From the NCBI GenBank assembly GCA_028768545.1, contig CP054838.1:3335001-3399000 (forward strand): DNA of 64,000 nt. Reading direction: 5' to 3'. The DNA comes from Desulfobacter sp. (lineage in GTDB: Bacteria > Desulfobacterota > Desulfobacteria > Desulfobacterales > Desulfobacteraceae). The translations under genes were made by a program, and so were the position numbers. The notes under the pieces are model-generated. The model saw only the letters and a list, made by a program, of their open reading frames with translations, did no database searches and was not told the origin of the DNA. Of the stretch, positions 26,206 through 35,758 are shown one piece after another (the stretch's first letter is position 1; every line of letters starts with the position of its first letter).

Positions 26206-28863
26206 ATGACCCTGCAGAGCGTTCAAGAAAAATTGTCATTCCAAGAAAAAGAGTTGATCGTTCACAATATTCAACTTTTGGAAAAACATCAGATTGCCCG
26301 AATCAGTTCCCTTCCCTTTTCCGCCCGCGTGATCATTGAAAACCTGGCCCGGAACGTTGGCAACGGCATTGTTGTCTGGGAAGATGTGGTCAATGCGGCC
26401 CGGTTTTATGAAACACCCGAATCTGACCCGGGCCTTATCGCCTTTTACCCGGGCCGGGTGCTGATGCAGGACTTTACCGGGGTTCCGGCAGTGGTGGATT
26501 TTGCAGCCATGCGGGATGCGGTGAACAAGGCTGGGGGTGATCCCAAAAAAATTAACCCTCTGGTGCCTGTGGACCTGGTCATTGACCACTCTATCCAGGT
26601 GGATCACTTTAAAGAAAAAAATTCTTTTTTCCTGAATGCCCAAAAAGAATATCAAAGAAATGCCGAACGGTATACGCTTTTAAAATGGGCCCAGAAAAAC
26701 TTTGACAACTTCAGGGTGGTGCCCCCCGAATCCGGGATCTGCCACCAGGTCAACCTGGAATACTTGGCCTCTGTCGTAGCCACCAAACCCACCCAGGACG
26801 GCACCCTTGCCTTTCCGGACACTCTGGTGGGAACCGACTCCCACACCACCATGATCAACGCCTTGGGTGTTCTGGGCTGGGGCGTGGGCGGCATTGAGGC
26901 TGAAGCGGTGATGCTGGGGCAACCCTATTATATGAACCTGCCCAGGATCGTGGGGGTCAACTTTAGGGGCAAACCCCAAAAAGGGATCACCTCCACGGAC
27001 ATTGCCCTGGTGGTCACCCAATTGCTCAGAAAAGAAAACGTGGTGGAAAAAATTGTTGAATATACCGGAGAGGGTCTTAAAAACCTGACCCTCACAGACC
27101 GGGCCACCATTGCCAATATGTCTCCGGAGTACGGGGCAACCTCAGGCTTCTTCCCCGTGGATTCCCAGACCCTGGATTATCTGGAAAAGACCAACCGCAG
27201 TGACACCGCAGCGTTGACCCAAACCTATTGTCAAACCTGCGGATTGTTTAACACCCATGACCAGAACCTTATTTTTTCAAAAACCCTTGATGTGGATCTC
27301 TCTGCCATTGAACCTTCCATTGCCGGTCCCTCAAGGCCCCAGGACAGAATTGTCCTTTCCGGGGTCAAGGAAAAAACAACCGCCATCTATGATCTTGAAA
27401 AACGAAAAACCACCCAGATTCCCCCGGAATCTGGAAAAGATAAAAACAGCCCCTGCCTGACCCATGGATCGATTGTCATTGCCGCCATTACCTCCTGTAC
27501 CAACACCTCCAACCCCTATACCATGATCGGGGCAGGACTTGTGGCCAAAAAAGCCGTTCAAAAAGGACTCAGTATTCCCTGGTACGTTAAAACAAGTCTA
27601 TCCCCAGGCTCAAGGGTGGTCTTGGATTACCTTGAAGACGCAGGGCTCATGGATACTTTTGAAGCCATTGGATTCAACAACACAGGGTTTGGCTGCATGA
27701 CCTGCATCGGCAATTCAGGGCCCATCGATCCCTATATTGAAAAGGCCATTAAAACCCACGACCTGGATGCGATCTCTGTGCTTTCCGGCAATAGAAATTT
27801 TGAGGCCAGAATCCACCAGGATGTTAAGGGCAACTTTCTCATGTCCCCGATCCTGGTGGTCATCTATGCCATTGCCGGCAGAATCGATATTGATTTTGAA
27901 ACAGATCCATTGGGCATGAGCACGGATGGCAACCCTGTCTTTATGAAAGATATCTGGCCCGAAGCAGATGAAATCAACCGGGTGGTGGAAGCCCATGTCC
28001 AGAAAAAATTTTTTAAAAAACAATATGCCAATATTTTCCAGGGAGATCAGCTATGGCGTGATCTTAAGGTCAAAGAAACCACCACATTTGAATTTGACAA
28101 AGAGAGTACCTACATCAGGAACCCCCCGTTTTTCAAAGATTTTTCCATCCATACCCAGGGGCTCAAAGATATCAAAAATGCAAGACCCCTGCTGGTGTTA
28201 GGCGATTCGGTCACCACCGACCATATCTCTCCTGCCGGCACCATTCCGGTGGACTATCCAGCAGGACACTATCTGACTGAACATGGGGTAAAACCCTGGG
28301 AATTTAACTCCTATGGATCAAGAAGGGGCAACCATGAGGTCATGATGAGGGGAACCTTTGCCAATATCAGAATCCAAAACCGACTGGTGGATGATACCGG
28401 CGGGCTCACCAAGGCATTTCCTTCGGGTGACACCCGATATATTTTTGATGCATCTCAATCCTATCAAGCGTCTAAAACCGATCTTATCGTCTTTGGGGGC
28501 AAGGAATACGGAACGGGATCATCACGGGACTGGGCAGCCAAAGGCACCTGCCTGCTCGGGGTCAAAGCGGTGATTGCCGAATCCTTTGAACGGATTCACA
28601 GGTCCAACCTGGTGGGCATGGGTGTGCTTCCCCTGGTATTTTCCGATAATGACTCTTTTGCCAGTCTCGGCCTCACCGGAGAAGAGACCTTTGATATCCT
28701 GGGACTTGAGGACATCAAACCGGGGAAACCCGTTGAGGTCAAAGCCAGACTCGAGGATAAAACCGTTTCTTTTTTGGCCATAGTCAAGCTCAATACCCAG
28801 ATTGAAATTGATTATATTAAAAATCAGGGTATCCTTCATTATGTCCTGCGCCAAATGATCTAG
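26206..28863 (+). CDS. acnA: Aconitate hydratase, AcnA/IRP1 type
   Basis: 885 residues from the ATG at 26206, behind TTTAAGGAGCCG; a longer in-frame extension back to 26035 has no support. Iron-sulfur ligands are in AITSCTNTSNPY and TGFGCMTCIGNSGP. Other family segments: GTDSHTTMINALGVLGWGVGG, LGDSVTTDHISPAG, GSRRGNHEVMMRGTFANIRI, and KEYGTGSSRDWAAKGT. It interconverts citrate and isocitrate in the TCA cycle. It is divergent from the kinase gene and ends in a strong terminator. Confidence 0.95.
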   Translation: MTLQSVQEKLSFQEKELIVHNIQLLEKHQIARISSLPFSARVIIENLARNVGNGIVVWEDVVNAARFYETPESDPGLIAFYPGRVLMQDFTGVPAVVDFAAMRDAVNKAGGDPKKINPLVPVDLVIDHSIQVDHFKEKNSFFLNAQKEYQRNAERYTLLKWAQKNFDNFRVVPPESGICHQVNLEYLASVVATKPTQDGTLAFPDTLVGTDSHTTMINALGVLGWGVGGIEAEAVMLGQPYYMNLPRIVGVNFRGKPQKGITSTDIALVVTQLLRKENVVEKIVEYTGEGLKNLTLTDRATIANMSPEYGATSGFFPVDSQTLDYLEKTNRSDTAALTQTYCQTCGLFNTHDQNLIFSKTLDVDLSAIEPSIAGPSRPQDRIVLSGVKEKTTAIYDLEKRKTTQIPPESGKDKNSPCLTHGSIVIAAITSCTNTSNPYTMIGAGLVAKKAVQKGLSIPWYVKTSLSPGSRVVLDYLEDAGLMDTFEAIGFNNTGFGCMTCIGNSGPIDPYIEKAIKTHDLDAISVLSGNRNFEARIHQDVKGNFLMSPILVVIYAIAGRIDIDFETDPLGMSTDGNPVFMKDIWPEADEINRVVEAHVQKKFFKKQYANIFQGDQLWRDLKVKETTTFEFDKESTYIRNPPFFKDFSIHTQGLKDIKNARPLLVLGDSVTTDHISPAGTIPVDYPAGHYLTEHGVKPWEFNSYGSRRGNHEVMMRGTFANIRIQNRLVDDTGGLTKAFPSGDTRYIFDASQSYQASKTDLIVFGGKEYGTGSSRDWAAKGTCLLGVKAVIAESFERIHRSNLVGMGVLPLVFSDNDSFASLGLTGEETFDILGLEDIKPGKPVEVKARLEDKTVSFLAIVKLNTQIEIDYIKNQGILHYVLRQMI

Positions 28864-28880
28864 TTTTCCAATGTATTTTT

Positions 28881-28916
28881 CCAGCCCTGTACCCTTTTCG
28901 GGTACAGGGCTGGTTT
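28881..28916 (+). terminator. Terminator of acnA
   Basis: A 14-bp perfect stem (CCAGCCCTGTACCC and complement) with a TTTTC loop, followed by TTTTGTT, 18 bases after the acnA stop. Textbook intrinsic terminator. Confidence 0.9.
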
Positions 28917-29177
28917 TGTTCATTTTTTCCCATAGTTTACTAATTTTTCTTTCCTTTGTTTTTTTCTTATTCTTCGAACAAAACCCGAATATATTGCTGT
29001 TGTCTTTGATCTTTTTTTTTAATATTATGGAACAATATTCCATCACAATAAATTAGCTTCAACTAATGAAAATAATTCATTTTTCTTTAGCTTTCTTGAA
29101 TATTTGTGCTATACTCCCCCCTGCTGTTTGTCTATGTTTGTATGTCTAATTTTTATACTTTAGGGATTATGTGTATC
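28917..29177. other. AT-rich leader between acnA and malic enzyme
   Basis: About 260 T-rich bases with no gene visible. It must contain the malic enzyme promoter. No clear -35/-10 pair or hairpin was identified beyond the acnA terminator. Confidence 0.5.
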
Positions 29178-30902
29178 ATGGAAATTAATCATTACGAGTT
29201 TCAGTACGGGGAATACGGCGAAACAACGGGTGTCACCATTAATTTAAGGGGATTTGATGTCCTGCGTTTCAACAATATCAGCAAAGGTACGGCCTTTACC
29301 ATTGATGAAAGACGCAAGCTTAAACTCAGCGGATATCTGCCCCCCAGGGTAAAAAGCCTTGAACAACAGGTGACGTCAAGTCTGAAAATCGTTGAGGAAA
29401 AAGAAAATGATATTGAAAAATTTATCTATATCAGAAGCCTGTATGACAGGAATGTTGTCCTGGCCCATGCCGTAATCGCCTCTGATGTGACCCGTTTTCT
29501 GCCCATCATCTATACTCCCACCGTGGGCCAGGCCTGCCAGCAATACTCTTCCATGTTCCGCAGGGCAAACGGAATTCATTTTTATCCTGGCAACATTGAC
29601 TATGCAGAACATATTTTAAGAAACTATACAGACCAGGACATCCGTGTGGCTGTTGTCACGGACAACCAGGGGATTTTAGGCATCGGTGATCAGGGTGCCG
29701 GCGGCATCCCCATCTGCCTTGGCAAACTCATGCTTTATACCCAGGGCGCAGGAATAGCGCCCTGGCACTGCCTGCCCATATCCCTTGATGTGGGCACGGA
29801 CAACCAGACCTTGATTGAAGATCTCCACTACCTGGGATGGAGAGAGCCACGCCTCACCGGGAAAGACTATGATGCCTTTATTGAAAAATTTGTCGTTGCC
29901 TTTAAGAAAATCTTTCCACAGGCCCTGTGCCAATGGGAAGATTTTTCAAAACAGACCGCATTCAGCGTCAGGGATAAGTATATTCAAGAACTGATCTCAT
30001 TTAACGATGATATCCAGGGTACAGGATCCATTGCCCTGGCCGGTATTCTTGCGGCCATGACCGTAAAAAAAGAAAAAATGACAGACCAGGTATATCTGGT
30101 CAACGGGGCCGGGGCCGGTGGCATCGGGATTGCCGAACAGATCCAGACAGAGCTGATGGCCCAGGGACTTGGCCAGCAAGAGGCTGCAGCTAAAATCTTT
30201 ACCATGGATTCAAGGGGGGTGGTCACCTCTGACCGTGACCTTGAACCCTATAAGGTCAAGTTTGCAAAAGACCCCAAAACCTTATCCTGGCTCAACACAT
30301 CAGCCGATAATACCCTGATCAATGTGATTGAAAATGAAAAAATTACCGTGCTTATCGGTACCTCAGGGCAGCCGGGCATGTTTACCCGGGAAGTGGTCGA
30401 CGCCATGGGAAAAAATACCGACCGGCCGGCTATTTTACCCCTGAGCAACCCCACCACCAAAGCAGAAGCCCTGCCCAAAGACGTTTATGAATGGACGGAC
30501 GGCAAAGCTCTGGTGGCCACCGGTTCCCCCTTTGCAGATGTGACGCACAAGGGAGAAAGCTTTCGGATCGGCCAGATGAATAACTCCTTTGTCTTCCCTG
30601 GAGTAGGCTTAGGAATTGTGGCATCCGGTGCCACAGAGGTGCTGCCGGCCTTTTTCTCTGCCGCAGCCCATGCGGTAGCAGAATTTATCAGCGAAGAGGA
30701 CCTGAACAAGGGCATTCTTTGTCCGCCCCTGGACCAGTTGAAAAAAGTCTCCATAGAGGTGGCCAAAAGGGTGGGGGCTGAAGCCATAAAAGCCGGGGTG
30801 ACCCAGAATGACTGTCCCTTTTCAGACTTCAAGCATGAAAACAACCAGGAACGGCTAAACACCCTGATTGAAAAAATGTGCTGGAATCCGGTTTACTTCT
30901 AA
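29178..30902 (+). CDS. NAD-dependent malic enzyme (large type)
   Basis: About 574 residues from the ATG at 29178 (MEINHYEFQYGEYGE). An AGGG element lies at 29162-29165. An ATG at 29169 and a longer extension to 29106 are also in frame. Motifs: FLPIIYTPTVGQACQQYS (malate and catalytic Tyr), VVTDNQGILGIGDQGAGG, FNDDIQGTGSIALAG (metal site), the NAD fold VNGAGAGGIGIAEQI, and LPLSNPTTKAEA. It oxidatively decarboxylates malate to pyruvate. It belongs to the eukaryote-like/SfcA group, longer than MaeB types. A terminator hairpin follows. With aconitase it forms a small central-carbon patch. Confidence 0.93.
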   Translation: MEINHYEFQYGEYGETTGVTINLRGFDVLRFNNISKGTAFTIDERRKLKLSGYLPPRVKSLEQQVTSSLKIVEEKENDIEKFIYIRSLYDRNVVLAHAVIASDVTRFLPIIYTPTVGQACQQYSSMFRRANGIHFYPGNIDYAEHILRNYTDQDIRVAVVTDNQGILGIGDQGAGGIPICLGKLMLYTQGAGIAPWHCLPISLDVGTDNQTLIEDLHYLGWREPRLTGKDYDAFIEKFVVAFKKIFPQALCQWEDFSKQTAFSVRDKYIQELISFNDDIQGTGSIALAGILAAMTVKKEKMTDQVYLVNGAGAGGIGIAEQIQTELMAQGLGQQEAAAKIFTMDSRGVVTSDRDLEPYKVKFAKDPKTLSWLNTSADNTLINVIENEKITVLIGTSGQPGMFTREVVDAMGKNTDRPAILPLSNPTTKAEALPKDVYEWTDGKALVATGSPFADVTHKGESFRIGQMNNSFVFPGVGLGIVASGATEVLPAFFSAAAHAVAEFISEEDLNKGILCPPLDQLKKVSIEVAKRVGAEAIKAGVTQNDCPFSDFKHENNQERLNTLIEKMCWNPVYF

Positions 30903-30926
30903 TCTGCCGATAACCCCATCCTAAGT

Positions 30927-30971
30927 CATCCCGGCCACTGCCTCTTTGCTTTGGCCGGGATGATCATTTTA
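30927..30971 (+). terminator. Terminator of malic enzyme gene
   Basis: Stem CATCCCGGCCA / TGGCCGGGATG with a 14-base loop, followed by ATCATTTT, 25 bases after the stop. Confidence 0.75.
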
Positions 30972-31232
30972 CAGGAGGATCCTCCCACCTGTAAATCACG
31001 CTGGCCCATCATCATTGCAATACAGCGCCTCTTTTTCTTCTCCCACCGGGCAAAACGCCATTGCATTTTTGCAACCCACACCCCTAAATATTAGATAACT
31101 ATTTAAAAAAAGAGAATAATCACCCAAAACAGTCAAGGTTTCAATTTTGCATCATATCCTTTTTAAAAATAAATTTAATGGTTGCAAAACTGCAAAAAAT
31201 ATGATTTATTTTAACAAAACAAGGATAAACCC
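30972..31232. other. Leader region of the sigma54 activator with TTGCA motifs
   Basis: No gene. Contains TGCATTTTTGCAAC (31062-31074) and GTTGCAAAACTGCAAAAA (31181-31198), variants of a GTTGCAAAA motif that recurs before the sigma54 promoter at 32722. These may be binding sites of the adjacent activator (inference). Confidence 0.45.
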
Positions 31233-32576
31233 ATGAATAAAAATACAAGCGTAGCCCCCCTGACCCAGACCACCACAAAAGTCATTCTCGACTCCATATC
31301 CGACGGGGTTTTCACCATTGACTATAACTGGGAAATCACCTCATTTAACCGGGCAGCCGAAGAAATCACCGGCATTTCCCGGGATGAAGCCATGGGACGC
31401 CACTGCTGGGAAGTCTTCCGGTCCAACATGTGCGAGCAGAACTGTGCCCTGAAAAAAACCATGGAAGAGGGAAAACCATTCATTTCCACCTCAGCCTATA
31501 TTATCAACTCCAGTCAAAAAAAGATTCCCATTACCGCCTCCACCTCTTTGCTCATTGATAAAAACCAGGAAGTGATCGGCGGGGTTGAAACATTTAGGGA
31601 TCATTCTGTGGTGGAAGCCTTGAGAAAAGAACTCAGACAAGGGGTCGGGGTCGAAGATATCATCAGCAATTCAGATTCAATGAAAGATATTTTCAACATT
31701 CTTCCCCAGATATCTGACAGTGACGCATCCGTACTCATCGAAGGCGAAACCGGCACGGGAAAAGAACTCATGGCCAGGGCCATTCATAATATGAGCCACC
31801 GCAAAGAGGCCCCGTTCATCGCCATAAATTGCGGGGCCCTGCCGGACACGCTGCTTGAATCTGAGCTGTTCGGATACAAAAAAGGGGCATTTACCCACGC
31901 GGTCAAGGACAAGCCCGGCCAGTTTGCCCTGGCCGAAGGAGGAACGGTCTTCCTGGATGAAATCGGGGATACCAGCCCGGCATTCCAGGTCCGGCTTTTA
32001 AGGGTGCTTCAAGAACATGAGTACACGCCCTTGGGCGGGATCTCAAAGGAAAAAACCAATGTCAGGATCATTGCGGCAACCAACAAAAATTTGACCACCC
32101 AGGTGGAAACAAAACAATTCCGCCAGGACCTGTATTATCGAATCAATGTGATCCGAATCGCCCTGCCCCCCCTGCGCCAGCGAATGGAAGATATCCCCCC
32201 CCTGGTGGACCGGTTTATTTCAAAACTGAACCTGCGCCAGAACAAATGCATCCAGGGCATTGATCAGGATGTTCTGGCAGCCTTTATGGTCCATGAATTT
32301 CCGGGCAATATCCGGGAACTTGAAAATATCATAGAGCATGCCTTTGTGCTCTGTCCTGACGGGTATATTCATACCAGCCACCTGCCCGGATCTCTTTCCA
32401 CCATTCAAAGTTCAGATCCTCAAACAGACAAGGATCCGGTCAAAGCCGCACAGGTCAAAATGATCTCAGATGCCCTGGCCCGCAATAATTACAACCGCAA
32501 TGCCGCGGCAAGGGATCTTGGCATCCATAAAAGCACACTTTTCAGACGGATAAAAAAACTGGGCATTACACTATAG
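31233..32576 (+). CDS. PAS-sensing sigma54-dependent transcriptional activator
   Basis: 447 residues: N-terminal PAS domain (about 15-130), AAA+ sigma54-interaction domain (about 145-370) and a Fis-type helix-turn-helix at the end (NYNRNAAARDLGIHKSTLFRRIKKL). AAA+ signatures: EGETGTGKELMARAIH (Walker A), ELFGYKKGAFTHA (the GAFTGA loop with His in place of Gly), and GGTVFLDEIGD (Walker B). The PAS domain holds a Cys cluster, GRHCWEVFRSNMCEQNCALKK, which suggests redox or metal sensing. It activates RNA polymerase carrying sigma54. The downstream gene carries a sigma54 promoter and is the likeliest target. Confidence 0.92.
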   Translation: MNKNTSVAPLTQTTTKVILDSISDGVFTIDYNWEITSFNRAAEEITGISRDEAMGRHCWEVFRSNMCEQNCALKKTMEEGKPFISTSAYIINSSQKKIPITASTSLLIDKNQEVIGGVETFRDHSVVEALRKELRQGVGVEDIISNSDSMKDIFNILPQISDSDASVLIEGETGTGKELMARAIHNMSHRKEAPFIAINCGALPDTLLESELFGYKKGAFTHAVKDKPGQFALAEGGTVFLDEIGDTSPAFQVRLLRVLQEHEYTPLGGISKEKTNVRIIAATNKNLTTQVETKQFRQDLYYRINVIRIALPPLRQRMEDIPPLVDRFISKLNLRQNKCIQGIDQDVLAAFMVHEFPGNIRELENIIEHAFVLCPDGYIHTSHLPGSLSTIQSSDPQTDKDPVKAAQVKMISDALARNNYNRNAAARDLGIHKSTLFRRIKKLGITL

Positions 32577-32721
32577 GCCATAAACCTGCAACCAGCCCCT
32601 TGAAACAGTCTCATTTTTGCAACGATTATTCCCAAATTACTTTTTACCCCCAACAGCCAAGTTTTCTTTAAAATCAATAAACATCGGGATTTTTAAAAAC
32701 TGTTGCCTTAACAACCCTTTA

Positions 32722-32737
32722 AGGCACACCCCTTGCA
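32722..32737 (+). promoter_or_regulatory. Sigma54 promoter of the NifX/NafY-like gene
   Basis: AGGCACACCCCTTGCA: GG at -24 and GC at -12 with the correct 10-base interval, matching TGGCAC-N5-TTGCW apart from the first T. It lies 50 bases ahead of the start codon at 32789 and just downstream of a sigma54 activator gene. ATTTTTGCAAC at 32613-32623 is a candidate upstream activator site. Confidence 0.75.
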
Positions 32738-32788
32738 GTTCCTCAAATCATGTTAATACCCAAAGACCAGAATAAAAGGGAATAACCA

Positions 32789-33142
32789 TTGAAAATTGCA
32801 ATAACGGCATGGGGCAACCGGGTCTCTCCTGTTTTTGATGCTGCCAGAACCTTATTGATTGCCGATATTAAAGGACATACAATTAAGAGCAAAACCTATG
32901 TTTCCTTTCACCCTGATGATATTCAGGATCTGGCGGCATTGCTGAGCCATGAACAGGTGTCCACCCTGATCTGCGGTGCCATCTCCACAGAGCCCTCAGA
33001 TCAAATCGCTGAAAATCATATCCGCCTGATTTCATTTGTATCCGGGAATGCCCTGGATATTCTCAACAGCTTTGCCAGCAGATATACCATTGACCAGAGC
33101 CATATGATGCCGGGCTGCAGTCTGGATTACTCCCGCAGATAG
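32789..33142 (+). CDS. Dinitrogenase iron-molybdenum cofactor biosynthesis-like protein (NifX/NafY family)
   Basis: 117 residues, single domain. Begins KIAITAWGNRVSPVFDAARTLLIADI, the family start, and has VSTLICGAISTEPSD in the middle and a short Cys-containing tail (MMPGCSLDYS). Members bind iron-molybdenum or iron-sulfur clusters or act as small cluster carriers; many in anaerobes have no tie to nitrogenase. The start is a TTG preceded by AAAAGGGAA. Transcription is expected from the sigma54 promoter at 32722. No nif genes were seen nearby, so a redox-cofactor or metal-handling role is more likely. Confidence 0.82.
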   Translation: MKIAITAWGNRVSPVFDAARTLLIADIKGHTIKSKTYVSFHPDDIQDLAALLSHEQVSTLICGAISTEPSDQIAENHIRLISFVSGNALDILNSFASRYTIDQSHMMPGCSLDYSRR

Positions 33143-33265
33143 CATCTGGGAAATGCCTCTTTTCCATTGGGTTGACAATCTCAAGAAAAATTTCATATCA
33201 TTCCAATTAATTCTATTCAGTTAAAATGAAAACCCAACCTGGAAAAAAAAGATTAGGAAAGCATT

Positions 33266-34087
33266 ATGGCCCCTGATACCCCGACCCTTATATTTGCATT
33301 TTCCCTGACCCTTTTTGCAGGACTTTCCACCGGTATCGGCTCAGCCCTTGCCTTTTTTGCAAAAGAAACCAATACCCGGTTTTTGACAGCCTCCCTGGGA
33401 TTTTCCGCAGGGGTTATGATCTATGTCTCCCTGGTTGAAATTTTTGCAAAGGCAAAGGATGCGCTGACAGCTGTCCTGGGGCCTTCCCAGGGATATTTAC
33501 TGGCCACACTGGCTTTTTTTGGTGGAATCTTTTTGATCGCCATGATTGATAAACTGGTGCCAAGTTTTGAAAACCCCCATGAAATCAGGGGAGTTGAAGA
33601 GATGTCACAGATGAGCAAAGAGGCCCATAAAAAAAAGGACCTGGAACGGATGGGAATGTTCTCTGCCCTGGCCATAGCCATTCATAATTTCCCGGAAGGC
33701 CTTGCCACCTTTGTGGGCGGGCTCCAGGACCCGGCCCTGGGACTCAGCATCGCCGTTGCCATTGCCATTCACAATATACCTGAAGGCATTGCCGTTTCCG
33801 TTCCCCTCTACTATGCCACGGGCAGCCGAAAAAAAGCATTTGGTCTCTCTTTTCTCTCCGGTCTGTCAGAACCTGTGGGTGCCCTGGTGGGGTATTTTCT
33901 GTTCTTTCGGTATTTTAACGATTACATATTTGGGCTGCTCTTTGCCATGGTGGCCGGAATCATGGTCTTTATATCCTTGGATGAACTATTGCCCACAGCG
34001 GAAAAATATGGGGAACACCATATTGCCATGTACGGGGTGGTGGCAGGAATGGCCGTCATGGCGGCAAGCCTTGTCCTCTTTGTCTGA
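33266..34087 (+). CDS. zupT: ZIP-family divalent metal transporter ZupT
   Basis: 273 residues with about eight membrane segments. The two metal-binding helices are clear: ALAIAIHNFPEGLATFVGG and VAIAIHNIPEGIAVSVPLYY, with the HNxPEG motif twice. A His/Lys-rich cytoplasmic loop (KEAHKKKDLE) precedes the first, as in ZIPs. It imports zinc and other divalent metals (Fe, Mn). It is on the same strand as the NifX/NafY-like gene with a 120-base gap, so it may be separately transcribed. Confidence 0.92.
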   Translation: MAPDTPTLIFAFSLTLFAGLSTGIGSALAFFAKETNTRFLTASLGFSAGVMIYVSLVEIFAKAKDALTAVLGPSQGYLLATLAFFGGIFLIAMIDKLVPSFENPHEIRGVEEMSQMSKEAHKKKDLERMGMFSALAIAIHNFPEGLATFVGGLQDPALGLSIAVAIAIHNIPEGIAVSVPLYYATGSRKKAFGLSFLSGLSEPVGALVGYFLFFRYFNDYIFGLLFAMVAGIMVFISLDELLPTAEKYGEHHIAMYGVVAGMAVMAASLVLFV

Positions 34088-34141
34088 CCCGCGCCCCGGT
34101 AAAACTGCCTTAATCTTTCAGCCCCTTGCAGTCATAAAGGT

Positions 34142-35029
34142 CTATGAAGACGATTTTTTCCTTCCGTAAACCATTCCCATGTAGATGGCAGCCAGTACCA
34201 GAGCCACCCCGATCCAGCCGGCCCCACCGGTCTGCCGGCTGAAAAAAACCACATCCCAGACAAATGAGAGGGCAGGCTGAAGCAAAAGTGCAAGACCAGC
34301 TCTCGAGGCGTCAACCCGGGGCAGACAAAACCCTATCATGGCCCAGGCCAATGCCTGGGACAGCCCTCCCAGCCCCAACAGCGATGCCAGGGACCCCATG
34401 TTGGGAATCACAAAAGAATGACCCGATCCTACCACCACGATCCCCAAAAAAACAGAACACGAGCCTGTCACTATCACCTGGTAATAAAAAACCAGCCCTT
34501 TTTGATCCGATTGGACATGCCTGATCATCAAAAGGAATCCGCCATAGCTTATGGCTGTGACAATCCCCAGTCCGACACCCAAAAAATATTGGGGGCTCAA
34601 TTGATTCATGTCCACACCGATGATCAGGTAAAGGCCAGCCAATGCCATGGGAAGGGCCAGCAAAAACAAAGCCCCCAGTGGTTCCTTAAAGAGAAGCCAT
34701 CCGGCAAGAGCCAGAATAAAGACCTGGCAATTGCCTAAAATAGTGGCAAGTCCCGGCCCAACATACTCAATACTAAAATGCCAGCAGAACAGATCAATAC
34801 TGAAAATAAGGCCGCAGGCAACGGCCAGAAGGCTATTTTTCAGACTCGCTTTTTTAAATTCTTTTTTAACGGCACAGGCAAGGGACAAAAAAAGGCAGCC
34901 AAAAAGCACCCGGTAAAAAGCCGAAACCATGGGGTTTACCTGGGAAATCTTGACAAACACACTGGAAAAGCTGATGATCAGGGCACCCACAAACAGGCCA
35001 AAAAAGGAATGTTCAATCATTTTATACAT
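34142..35029 (-). CDS. EamA/DMT-family transporter
   Basis: 295 residues with about ten hydrophobic helices in two EamA repeats (about 10-135 and 155-285). Typical segments: FSSVFVKISQVNPMVSAFYR and LFCWHFSIEYVGPGLATIL in the first, VDASRAGLALLLQPALSFVW in the second. Drug/metabolite superfamily exporter; substrate not predictable. Convergent with zupT. A short start alternative was not needed as the ATG begins a normal cytoplasmic N-terminus. Confidence 0.88.
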   Translation of the reverse strand: MYKMIEHSFFGLFVGALIISFSSVFVKISQVNPMVSAFYRVLFGCLFLSLACAVKKEFKKASLKNSLLAVACGLIFSIDLFCWHFSIEYVGPGLATILGNCQVFILALAGWLLFKEPLGALFLLALPMALAGLYLIIGVDMNQLSPQYFLGVGLGIVTAISYGGFLLMIRHVQSDQKGLVFYYQVIVTGSCSVFLGIVVVGSGHSFVIPNMGSLASLLGLGGLSQALAWAMIGFCLPRVDASRAGLALLLQPALSFVWDVVFFSRQTGGAGWIGVALVLAAIYMGMVYGRKKSSS

Positions 35030-35172
35030 ATAGGCCGCTCCTTGGTTTTATAACTAAGGGAGACTAGGGGGGTGATGAGCCCAGGTCAAGCAAAAAAAAT
35101 ATTAAAAAGGATTATCCATCAAGGCGGCAGAACAATTCAACCCAAGATAAACAATTGCACCCAGGGGCAGTC

Positions 35173-35751
35173 ATGCTAAAAGATATCATACAAACCCATT
35201 CACCCATCCATTGCCGGAATATTTGCCTGTCAACAATGGCTCAAAAAGCCAACCAGATCATTGTCCACGGAGAACTCAAGGATAAAAGGCGGATTCATAT
35301 CATAGACATTCTCGGCCGTGATAAGGCTCCGGGAACCATCCACCACATGTCGGTCACCCTTCTCATTGCATTGGATCGGCTCAGAATCATCCAGGCAGAG
35401 GCTGAAATGTTGACCACCCCCATGGCAGAATGTGCCCAGACCCTGGACTGCATGGACAGACTCATCAATCTTGAAATCAAACCTGGATTTTCCAAAAGCA
35501 TCAGCACTCTGGTAGGCGGGCCCAATGGATGCGCCCACCTTTGCACACTCGTAACGGCCATGGGAACCGAGATTGTCCACGGCGGGATGGCCTGGAAACA
35601 GCACCAGGACCCGGACCGAAAAATACCCCTCCAAAACGCAGACACCTATCTTTTTGATTCATGCAGAATGTGGAAAAAAAACGGGCCCAAGCACAGGGAA
35701 CTGGTTCAGGCCATAAAAAAAGAAAATAAAACCAGTGGCGGGACAATTTAA
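35173..35751 (+). CDS. DUF2889 family protein
   Basis: About 192 residues from the ATG at 35173 (MLKDIIQTHSPIHCRNIC), preceded by AGGGGC. A TTG six codons upstream is possible. The family pattern is visible in ANQIIVHGELKDKRRIHII, IHHMSVTLLIALDRLRIIQAEA, and the Cys/His motif GGPNGCAHLCTLVTAMG. DUF2889 has no assigned biochemical role; the conserved Gly-Cys-x-His motif looks like a metal or catalytic site. It is divergent from the DMT exporter. Confidence 0.75.
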   Translation: MLKDIIQTHSPIHCRNICLSTMAQKANQIIVHGELKDKRRIHIIDILGRDKAPGTIHHMSVTLLIALDRLRIIQAEAEMLTTPMAECAQTLDCMDRLINLEIKPGFSKSISTLVGGPNGCAHLCTLVTAMGTEIVHGGMAWKQHQDPDRKIPLQNADTYLFDSCRMWKKNGPKHRELVQAIKKENKTSGGTI

Positions 35752-35758
35752 CCCGACC

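Noticed and set aside
28522..29046. 174-codon minus-strand frame over the acnA end
   Set aside because: Antisense to a clear aconitase gene and crosses its terminator.
32789..33142. Nitrogenase accessory gene proving nitrogen fixation
   Set aside because: The family is widespread in anaerobes without nitrogenase and no nif gene is in the window.
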